Assembly (NCBI GenBank): GCA_038531315.1
Contig: JBCBBT010000088.1
Span: 1-7,835, forward strand
Reading direction: 5' to 3'
Origin: JAJFFW01 sp038531315
GTDB lineage: Bacteria > Pseudomonadota > Alphaproteobacteria > Caulobacterales > Parvularculaceae
Length of the DNA: 7,835 nt
Below, in pieces: positions 1 through 4,552 of the stretch (positions within the stretch are counted from its first letter, which is position 1; every line of letters begins with the position of its first letter). Made by a program: the position numbers and the translations under genes. The notes below the pieces were generated by a model. The model saw only the letters and a program-made list of their open reading frames with translations, was not told the origin of the DNA and made no database searches.

Positions 1-82
1 GCGGAGGATTTGGGGGCCTTGCGTGTTTCTGGGTGGGTGATGGTTGAGCGCCGCCGCCGGGTTTTTTGGCGCCGTCTTGCAT
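1..82 (-). CDS. Possible N-terminus of next operon gene (ScpA candidate), cut by window edge
   Basis: An ATG at 80-82 on the minus strand opens a frame that stays open to the window edge, giving 27 codons starting MQDGAKKPGGG and rich in Gly, Pro, Gln and Lys. That composition fits a disordered N-terminal tail but carries no recognisable domain. The only reason to name ScpA, the kleisin subunit of the SMC chromosome condensation complex, is context: in many alphaproteobacteria the gene after nagZ is scpA. There is no clear Shine-Dalgarno before this ATG, and another minus-strand frame is also open here, so the start and even the existence of the gene are uncertain. The 102-bp gap from nagZ contains a GC-rich hairpin. 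Confidence 0.3.
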   Translation of the reverse strand, partial: MQDGAKKPGGGAQPSPTQKHARPPNPP

Positions 83-139
83 TTGCCCGGACCCGTCTTT
101 GTCAGCCGCCGCATCCCCGTCCCACCGCCTCCATCCGTC

Positions 140-159
140 TCCCCCGCCTGCGCGGGGGA
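140..159. repeat. Perfect GC-rich hairpin between nagZ and the next gene
   Basis: The arms TCCCCCGC (140-147) and GCGGGGGA (152-159) are perfect reverse complements around a 4-base loop, CTGC. It lies 26 bases past the nagZ stop. No T-tract follows on the minus strand (the following bases are purine-rich), so it is not a standard intrinsic terminator. From memory, small palindromes of this CCCCCGC type are common between genes in alphaproteobacteria. It may be a REP-like element or an mRNA-stabilising or processing hairpin. Confidence 0.6.
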
Positions 160-184
160 TGCGGGTTCGGATCGTTAGAACGGG

Positions 185-1210
185 TCAGGCGAGGACGGGT
201 TTTAGCAATTGCGACAGTTCGGCGTATTGGTCGGCGGCGCCGGCCTCGTCGGCGGGGGTGATCTCGGCCATTGCGGCGCGCGCGCGGGCGGCGGCGGCGG
301 CGCTGAGGGCGGGAATGTCGCCTGCGGCGGCGATTTTATCGTCGAGCGTCATGTTGCACATCAAAGCGACGTCGCAGCCAGCCGCGAGGCTCGCTTTGGC
401 GCGCGCGCCATAGGTCCCGGTGAGCGCTTCCATTTTGAGATCGTCCGTCAACAGAAGACCGTCAAATCCGATTTCGCCCCGGATCACCTCCTGCACAATG
501 GTCGGCGACAGCGTCGCCGGACGGTCAGGATCGAGGGCGTCAAACAACACATGACAGGTCATGCCGATTTTTGCGTCGTTAAGCGCTTTAAATGGCGCAA
601 AGTCTTCACGCTCAAGGTCCTCGCGGCGCGCGATGACGCGCGGCAGCTCCTTATGGCTGTCGGTGAGCGCGCGGCCGAGCCCCGGCATGTGCTTGATCAC
701 CGGCGCCACGCCGCCGGCGACAAAGCCCTCAAGCGCAGCGCGGGCGAGCGCGGCGATCGTCTCGGGGTGTTTGGCGAGCGCCCGGTCGCCGACAGTCGCG
801 GGGTCGGCGTCGATCTGCGGCACATCGAGCGACGGCGCACAATTCACGTTGACCCCGAGACTGGACAGCATGCGCGCGATGAGCGCCGCATTGAGCCGGA
901 CAGCGGCCTGCGCTTTCGCCGGGTCAAGCCGCCAAAGCTCTCCAAATGCGGCGGGCGGCGCGTGGCCGGGAAAAGTCGGCGGCTTGAGGCGCGCAACGCG
1001 TCCCCCTTCCTGATCGATCAGGATCGGCGCGTCGCGGCCGACGCACGCGCGCAATTCATCGCAGTGCGCCCGGATGTTTTCCGCGCTCTCGCAATGGCGG
1101 CCAAAGAGAATAAAGCCCCACGGATTGACGTCGCGAAAGAACGCGCGCTCGTCGTCCGACAAGCGCGCGCCTTCGGTATCATAAACGGCGGCGGTGAGCG
1201 GCGTGGCCAT
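185..1210 (-). CDS. nagZ: Beta-N-acetylhexosaminidase NagZ (glycoside hydrolase family 3)
   Basis: NagZ cuts the GlcNAc-beta-1,4-anhydroMurNAc bond of muropeptides in the cytoplasm during peptidoglycan recycling. It is a 341-residue single-domain TIM barrel of usual length, with no signal peptide. Visible GH3 motifs are IDQEGGRVARL (65-75), the substrate-binding loop KHMPGLG (173-179), the DSH loop with the catalytic Asp/His pair (D184, H186) and the nucleophile region GLLLTDDLKM (251-260, probable nucleophile D256). The family signature in the loop is normally KHxPGHG; here the second His is Leu178, encoded by CTC, one base from CAC. All other key residues are present, so an active enzyme is likely. 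The ATG lies 21 bp after the SPOR gene stop and has only a poor, distant Shine-Dalgarno, so translation is probably coupled to that gene. Confidence 0.93.
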   Translation of the reverse strand: MATPLTAAVYDTEGARLSDDERAFFRDVNPWGFILFGRHCESAENIRAHCDELRACVGRDAPILIDQEGGRVARLKPPTFPGHAPPAAFGELWRLDPAKAQAAVRLNAALIARMLSSLGVNVNCAPSLDVPQIDADPATVGDRALAKHPETIAALARAALEGFVAGGVAPVIKHMPGLGRALTDSHKELPRVIARREDLEREDFAPFKALNDAKIGMTCHVLFDALDPDRPATLSPTIVQEVIRGEIGFDGLLLTDDLKMEALTGTYGARAKASLAAGCDVALMCNMTLDDKIAAAGDIPALSAAAAARARAAMAEITPADEAGAADQYAELSQLLKPVLA

Positions 1211-1231
1211 TACACAGTACGCTGACCGTTC

Positions 1232-2221
1232 CTACTTCGCCCGGGGGATACAATCCTGACCGCGCTCCTTCAACCCGGCGCAATAGCTCGACGCATCGCC
1301 GGAAGACGCGAACGGTCCGATCCGCAAGCGATAGTAAATACCGCGATCGCCAAGGTCGGCGACCTCGATATTCTTCGCCTTGCCGTCGAGATAGCCGCCA
1401 AGTTTGCCGGACATGCCCCGCCAGAAGGCGTCGGCTTCTTCCTCGGAGCGAAACGCGGCGACCTGAACGAGGTGTGATCCCGCCAGCGGATCGGCGCCGA
1501 GAGCGGAAATCGCATCGGAGACCGCCGCTTCGCGGGGCGATGGTCGCCCCGTTGATGATGACCCTGTTGATGATGATCCTGTTGATGAGGCGCTGTCGGA
1601 CGCGGCAGGCCGCGACGCAGCGGCGCGCGTCGGCGCGGTGACGCGATCGCCGATTGTCGAGACCGCGCCCGCCGCGGCCCCGCGCGCCGCGTCGGCGACA
1701 TCATCGCCCGCATCCTGCAGCGCCTGATCGGCCGCCTCAAGCTGTGCGATACGGTCCGCGACCGCATCGTCCGTAATCGCATCATCGACCGCGCCGGCGA
1801 TCGCGCCGACAGTGTCTTCTGCGGCGTCTTCCGCCGCCCCCGTCACGGCCCCGGCGATCGCGCCGATCGTGTCATCGGCGTTGCGCGCCACGGGCTCTTC
1901 CGGCCCATCGGCGATCACTTCAACAGGCGTCGTCTCGCCGCCCGAGATGCTGTCATAGACCGCGCGATCTTCCGTCTGCTGAGCGCTGGCGTCCGCGGCC
2001 CGTTCGATGCGGACCGGCTCCGGGTCGGCGGCGATGACGGGCGCGGCGTCATTGCTGCGCGCGCCCTGCTGATAGGCAATCCAGACGACCGACGCGAAAG
2101 CGCCGAGCATCACAACGCCCATCAAAAGAACGACAAGGCCGGAAAGCCCGCCCTCTTCCTCGTCTTCGAACTCGTCGTACTCGTCTTCGTATTCGTCGAT
2201 ATCGTCGCGGTCGCTCGCCAT
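1232..2221 (-). CDS. SPOR-domain, membrane-anchored septal peptidoglycan-binding protein
   Basis: This 329-residue protein has the classic layout of a bitopic SPOR protein. A short, very acidic cytoplasmic tail (1-23, mostly Asp, Glu and Tyr) is followed by one membrane helix (about 26-50), a long Ala/Asp/Gly-rich periplasmic linker (about 51-245) and a C-terminal SPOR domain (about 249-327, starting HLVQVAAF and including the YYRLRIGPF strand). SPOR domains bind denuded glycan strands at the division septum. Two Cys in the domain (C314, C324) could form the disulfide seen in many alphaproteobacterial members. The linker holds a duplicated DT[IV]GAIAGAV block (117-126 and 136-145) and a Ser/Thr/Gly stretch (about 212-225) coded by a 15-bp tandem repeat. 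The start has a strong AAGGAG nine bases upstream. It is co-transcribed with nagZ, which fits a shared peptidoglycan role. Confidence 0.88.
   Translation of the reverse strand: MASDRDDIDEYEDEYDEFEDEEEGGLSGLVVLLMGVVMLGAFASVVWIAYQQGARSNDAAPVIAADPEPVRIERAADASAQQTEDRAVYDSISGGETTPVEVIADGPEEPVARNADDTIGAIAGAVTGAAEDAAEDTVGAIAGAVDDAITDDAVADRIAQLEAADQALQDAGDDVADAARGAAAGAVSTIGDRVTAPTRAAASRPAASDSASSTGSSSTGSSSTGRPSPREAAVSDAISALGADPLAGSHLVQVAAFRSEEEADAFWRGMSGKLGGYLDGKAKNIEVADLGDRGIYYRLRIGPFASSGDASSYCAGLKERGQDCIPRAK
1547..1591 (-). repeat. 15-bp tandem repeat, three copies, in the SPOR protein linker
   Basis: Plus-strand units are CCCCGTTGATGATGA (1547-1561), CCCTGTTGATGATGA (1562-1576) and TCCTGTTGATGAGGC (1577-1591). 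On the coding strand they give a Ser-Ser-Thr-Gly-Ser pentapeptide repeat joining the Ala-rich linker to the SPOR domain. The period keeps the frame. Copy number may vary between strains, which would change linker length without touching the domain. Confidence 0.85.
1787..1873 (-). repeat. 57-bp-spaced direct repeat in the SPOR linker
   Basis: The decapeptide DT[IV]GAIAGAV occurs at residues 117-126 (1844-1873) and 136-145 (1787-1816), 19 residues apart. The matching DNA around the GGCGATCGCGCCGA core is nearly identical. The Ala/Gly-rich sequence suggests a flexible or weakly helical linker; no function is known for it. Confidence 0.7.
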
Positions 2222-2230
2222 TGTCCTCGT

Positions 2231-2236
2231 CTCCTT
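2231..2236 (-). promoter_or_regulatory. Strong ribosome binding site of the SPOR gene
   Basis: On the minus strand AAGGAG lies nine bases before the ATG at 2219-2221. It is the best Shine-Dalgarno among the minus-strand genes here and supports both this start and independent translation initiation for the SPOR-nagZ unit. Confidence 0.8.
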
Positions 2237-2373
2237 CGCGGTCCTTGTCGCCCGCGGTCCCTGGTGTCCGGCGCGGCCGACACGGATATCTGTCGGAACC
2301 GTCGCGGACGGGGCGCTTTTTCAGCCGGCCCGGCGCCTCTGTCAGCACGGCGGCGAATCGCCTGATCCCCACG

Positions 2374-2403
2374 ATCATAGCATTTCCCGAGCGGTGTGGT
2401 GAA
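2374..2403 (-). promoter_or_regulatory. Candidate extended -10 promoter for SPOR-nagZ
   Basis: On the minus strand TGCTATGAT (2374-2382) is a TGn-extended -10 element with a 5/6 match to TATAAT. A weak -35, TTCACC (2398-2403), sits 18 bases upstream. It lies in the non-coding gap after dgt and would give a leader of roughly 145 bases before the SPOR ATG. It would let SPOR-nagZ be expressed apart from dgt. It was found by eye only. Confidence 0.45.
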
Positions 2404-2408
2404 ATTAC

Positions 2409-2454
2409 GGCGCGCCAGAACGCGTCCTGTGCAAAAGTTAAAGGACGCCGCGCC
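2409..2454 (-). repeat. Inverted repeat directly after the dgt stop codon
   Basis: The arms GCGTCCT (2422-2428) and AGGACGC (2442-2448) pair perfectly around a 13-base loop. A second pair, GGCGCG (2409-2414) with CGCGCC (2449-2454), extends it to 13 bp with one 7-base bulge. It abuts the dgt stop and so may end or protect the dgt transcript. No T-run follows on the minus strand, so Rho-independent termination is doubtful. Confidence 0.45.
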
Positions 2455-3720
2455 CTATATCGCCGGACCGGCGCCAAACAGGCGCTCGTGCTCGCGAATC
2501 GCATAGCGGTCCGTCATGCCGGCGATATAATCGCAAACAATGCGCGCAAGGCGCAGTCTCGCGTCATCTTTGCCGGCGTCACCATTACCACTGCGACCTG
2601 GGCCACTGGAAACTGGGCCGGTCTCGTAGCGCGCGCGCCACTCCGGCGGCAGGGTCTCCGGCTCGGTGAAAAACAGCTCAAAGAGGGCGCGGACGATGCG
2701 TTTGGCCTGACTGCGGGCGCGATTGACCTTGTAATGACGATACATGTTCTCATGCAGGAAGGCGCGCAGCCCCGCCAGCTGCGGGCGCATGGCGTCGGAG
2801 AAGTCGACGGTCGGCTGACCGGCCCGGCGCACCGCATCGGCGTCCGCCGGCGCAAGCGCGGCCAGCGCCTCGCGCGTTTCCGCAACAACATCGCCGACCA
2901 TCGCCCCAATCAGGTCGGAGACCGCTTCGGCGATTAAAATGTCGCGCGGCGCATCGGGAAAACGCTTGCGCGCGTTATGGAGCGCGGGGCCGACCAGCGG
3001 CACGTCGGCGGCTTCTTCCAGCGAGAACAGCCCGGCGCGCAAGCCGTCATCCACATCATGATTGTTGTAGGCGATATCGTCGGCGAGCGCGGCGACCTGG
3101 GCTTCCAGCGACGCATAGGTGTCGAGCCAGAGATCGTGCGCGGCGGCGTATTCGGTGATCGCCGCCGGGAGCGGCTTGCACCCCTCGCCGATCAGCGGGC
3201 CATTGTGTTTGACGACGCCTTCGAGCGTCTCCCAGGTCAGGTTCAGCCCGTCAAAGCGCGCATGGCGGCGCTCCAGCTTCGTCAGGAGGCGGAGCGTCTG
3301 GGCGTTGTGGTCGAAGCCGGCATAGTCGTGCATGCACGCGATCAGGACGTCTTCGCCGGTATGGCCGAATGGCGGATGGCCGAGATCATGGGCCAGCGCG
3401 ACGCATTCGGCGAGGTCTTCATCAAGGCGCAGCGTGCGCGCGATCGAGCGCGAGATTTGCGCAACTTCGAGCGAATGCGTCAGACGCGTCCGGAAATGAT
3501 CGCCCTCATGGTAAATAAAGACCTGGGTCTTGTGCTTCAGGCGACGGAAGGCGACCGAATGGATGACGCGGTCGCGGTCGCGCTGAAACGGCGTGCGCGA
3601 CGCGCTTTCCGGCTCTGCGTGGAGCCGCCCGCGCGTCGCCTCCGCCTTGCACGCATAGGGCGCAAGCGGGGCCGGAAAAGCCAGCGGCGCGGTCGTCACA
3701 GTCGTCAAGGGTACGGTCAT
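2455..3720 (-). CDS. dgt: dGTPase-like deoxynucleotide triphosphohydrolase (HD domain)
   Basis: Enzymes of this family hydrolyse dNTPs to deoxynucleoside and triphosphate, controlling dNTP pools. The 421-residue protein shows the metal-binding HD set: H82 in the THSLEV segment, H111-D112 in LAHDLGHPPFGH (109-120) and an Asp in ADDIAYNNHDVDDGL (213-227). The N-terminal block SRTPFQRDRDRVIHSVAFRRLKHKTQV and the end DYIAGMTDRYAIREHERLF (397-415) are typical of the short bacterial branch (about 400 residues) rather than E. coli Dgt (about 500). A Gly/Ser-rich insertion (about 367-383), partly coded by a 15-bp duplication, precedes the last helix. True substrate preference cannot be read from sequence. 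The ATG has no clear Shine-Dalgarno and sits in a 14-bp duplication that also makes a 5-codon ORF ending in the ATGA overlap. Confidence 0.93.
   Translation of the reverse strand: MTVPLTTVTTAPLAFPAPLAPYACKAEATRGRLHAEPESASRTPFQRDRDRVIHSVAFRRLKHKTQVFIYHEGDHFRTRLTHSLEVAQISRSIARTLRLDEDLAECVALAHDLGHPPFGHTGEDVLIACMHDYAGFDHNAQTLRLLTKLERRHARFDGLNLTWETLEGVVKHNGPLIGEGCKPLPAAITEYAAAHDLWLDTYASLEAQVAALADDIAYNNHDVDDGLRAGLFSLEEAADVPLVGPALHNARKRFPDAPRDILIAEAVSDLIGAMVGDVVAETREALAALAPADADAVRRAGQPTVDFSDAMRPQLAGLRAFLHENMYRHYKVNRARSQAKRIVRALFELFFTEPETLPPEWRARYETGPVSSGPGRSGNGDAGKDDARLRLARIVCDYIAGMTDRYAIREHERLFGAGPAI
2590..2619 (-). repeat. 15-bp tandem duplication in the dgt C-terminal insertion
   Basis: Plus-strand units ACTGCGACCTGGGCC (2590-2604) and ACTGGAAACTGGGCC (2605-2619) are adjacent and differ at three positions. 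On the coding strand they give the pentapeptides GPVSS and GPGRS, followed by a looser GNGDA. This accounts for most of the Gly/Ser loop before the conserved C-terminal helix. Confidence 0.7.
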
Positions 3721-3734
3721 AACGGTTCGGTCAT
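3707..3734 (-). repeat. 14-bp tandem duplication spanning the dgt start codon
   Basis: On the minus strand ATGACCGAACCGTT (3734-3721) is followed directly by ATGACCGTACCCTT (3720-3707), with two mismatches. The downstream copy starts dgt. The upstream copy opens a different frame, MTEPL then TGA, whose stop overlaps the dgt ATG as ATGA. Such an overlap permits translational coupling, but the short ORF may simply be a by-product of the duplication. Confidence 0.7.
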
Positions 3735-3835
3735 TAGGCGCGCAGGCGTGATCGGGACAGGCCTCCGCTACGCCTTACGCCGCGTCGCGGATGCGGCAAA
3801 GGGAAAATGCGCCGGGAGGGCTGACCGCCCCGATT

Positions 3836-3859
3836 GCCGGTATGATGGCCGGTATAGTG
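3836..3859 (+). repeat. 12-bp tandem duplication upstream of erpA
   Basis: GCCGGTATGATG (3836-3847) is followed directly by GCCGGTATAGTG (3848-3859), with two mismatches. Each copy contains a -10-like hexamer (TATGAT, TATAGT), so the duplication would double a promoter element or an operator if either is used. Confidence 0.65.
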
Positions 3860-3926
3860 ACGGCCCAATCCCGCATGGGACCTGCATTTTTCGCCGGCTT
3901 TCGCGCGCGCCGCTTTGCAATCGCCG

Positions 3927-3959
3927 CAAGGAGGCTTATTTAGCCCTTGTAGAGTTTTT
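3927..3959 (+). promoter_or_regulatory. Leader hairpin with buried Shine-Dalgarno and T5 tract before erpA
   Basis: CAAGG plus GCT (3927-3931, 3934-3936, with a 2-base bulge) pairs with AGCCCTTG (3942-3949) around the loop TATTT. The left arm contains a perfect AAGGAGG that serves no start codon. TAGAG and then TTTTT (3955-3959) follow, so the form resembles a weak terminator or attenuator. It would be transcribed only if erpA starts upstream of it. Confidence 0.35.
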
Positions 3960-3978
3960 CACGGCAGAGTGACGACCC

Positions 3979-4353
3979 ATGACCACCGCGACCGACACAT
4001 CTTCAACCGCCGCCGCCGAGAGCGGGCCGGCCGGCATCACCGTTTCCGCCCGCGCCGCTGTGCGTATCGCGGCGATCCTCGCCAAGGAGCCGGACGGGGC
4101 CATGTTGCGCGTCGCGGTCAATGGCGGGGGCTGTTCCGGCTTTCAATATGAGTTCGATATTGTCGCGGCGCGCAATGAGGACGATCTCGCCATCGAAAGA
4201 GACGGCGTCACCGTGCTCGTCGATGAGATCTCCGCCGACTATATGAAAGACTCAGAGATCGATTTCGCCGACGACCTCATCGGGGCCGCGTTCAAGATCA
4301 ACAATCCGAACGCGACCGCAAGCTGCGGCTGCGGCACAAGCTTTTCCCTTTAG
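3979..4353 (+). CDS. erpA: A-type iron-sulfur cluster insertion protein ErpA
   Basis: ErpA is a cytoplasmic homodimeric carrier that passes Fe-S clusters to target apoproteins. This 124-residue protein has the three conserved Cys ligands: C52 in GGGCSGFQYEF (49-59), and C116 and C118 in the C-terminal NPNATASCGCGTSF (109-122). The DYMKDSEIDF segment (87-96) and FKINNPNA block are standard for the HesB/IscA/ErpA family; ErpA rather than IscA or SufA is inferred from these blocks and from the lack of isc/suf neighbours. The first about 18 residues are a Thr/Ala/Ser-rich tail. An in-frame TGA seven bases upstream (3970-3972) rules out a longer form. The Shine-Dalgarno is weak. It diverges from dgt, an arrangement familiar in alphaproteobacteria. 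Confidence 0.93.
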   Translation: MTTATDTSSTAAAESGPAGITVSARAAVRIAAILAKEPDGAMLRVAVNGGGCSGFQYEFDIVAARNEDDLAIERDGVTVLVDEISADYMKDSEIDFADDLIGAAFKINNPNATASCGCGTSFSL

Positions 4354-4405
4354 GATTGGGCCTGCGCCTTTAAGATCGGGCCTGCAAAAGAGGCGCATGA
4401 TTTCG

Positions 4406-4447
4406 GGCGGCCTTTTCACGGCGGTCTATTCGCGGCGGCCTGTTCGC
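4406..4447 (+). repeat. 14-bp tandem repeat, three copies, non-coding
   Basis: The units are GGCGGCCTTTTCAC (4406-4419), GGCGGTCTATTCGC (4420-4433) and GGCGGCCTGTTCGC (4434-4447), followed by a decayed GGCG start of a fourth. The 14-bp period would break a reading frame, which fits its non-coding place. Confidence 0.8.
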
Positions 4448-4455
4448 GGCGACGC

Positions 4456-4484
4456 TTTATTTGTCCGCGCGCCTCGCAAATAAA
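4456..4484. terminator. AT-rich inverted repeat, possible bidirectional terminator
   Basis: TTTATTTG (4456-4463) and CAAATAAA (4477-4484) are perfect reverse complements around a GC-rich 13-base spacer. Its place between two converging genes suggests a shared transcript end. An AT stem with no following T-run is atypical, however, and a protein-binding dyad is equally possible. Confidence 0.3.
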
Positions 4485-4552
4485 TTGCCGACTGCATAGA
4501 CGGCCACATTGACAACCGCATGGACAGGGGGCCTGCGTTCCGGCGCGGCTGA

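Larger units (their letters stand above)
3721..3978. promoter_or_regulatory. Divergent dgt/erpA control region
   Basis: This 258-bp gap must hold the promoters of both genes. For erpA I see possible -10 boxes TATGAT (3841-3846) and TATAGT (3853-3858), each inside one copy of a 12-bp duplication and both lacking a good -35. I also see TTGCAA (3915-3920) with TATTTA (3937-3942) at 16-bp spacing. For dgt nothing on the minus strand stands out. I recognise no clear Fur, IscR or RirA site by eye. No gene fits here: the plus-strand frame running through it ends at TGA 3970-3972, just before erpA. Confidence 0.4.
4354..4552. other. Convergent intergenic region, erpA versus protease
   Basis: No gene is seen in these 199 bases. 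They contain a direct repeat of GAT[T/C]GGGCCTGC (4354-4365 and 4374-4385), which starts immediately after the erpA stop, then three 14-bp tandem units, then an AT-rich inverted repeat. A weak stem GCGCCT (4364-4369)/AGGCGC (4391-4396) is also possible. Both flanking genes must end transcription here, yet I see no classical GC-stem plus T-run terminator. Confidence 0.6.

Noticed and set aside
209..1225. 338-codon plus-strand open frame
   Set aside because: It lies fully antisense to nagZ, is Arg-rich and has no domain; high GC keeps the opposite strand open.
2049..2504. 151-codon minus-strand frame covering the dgt-SPOR gap, as a hidden argS remnant or small gene
   Set aside because: It overlaps both real genes in another frame, is Arg-rich and shows no ArgS motif such as HIGH.
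3927..3949. Small gene started by the perfect AAGGAGG at 3928-3934
   Set aside because: No ATG, GTG or TTG lies at a usable spacing with an open frame; the nearest TTG is followed at once by TAG.
2977..3972. 331-codon plus-strand open frame across dgt and into the erpA leader
   Set aside because: Antisense to the well-supported dgt over most of its length, with no recognisable motif. Its stop only serves to bound the erpA start.
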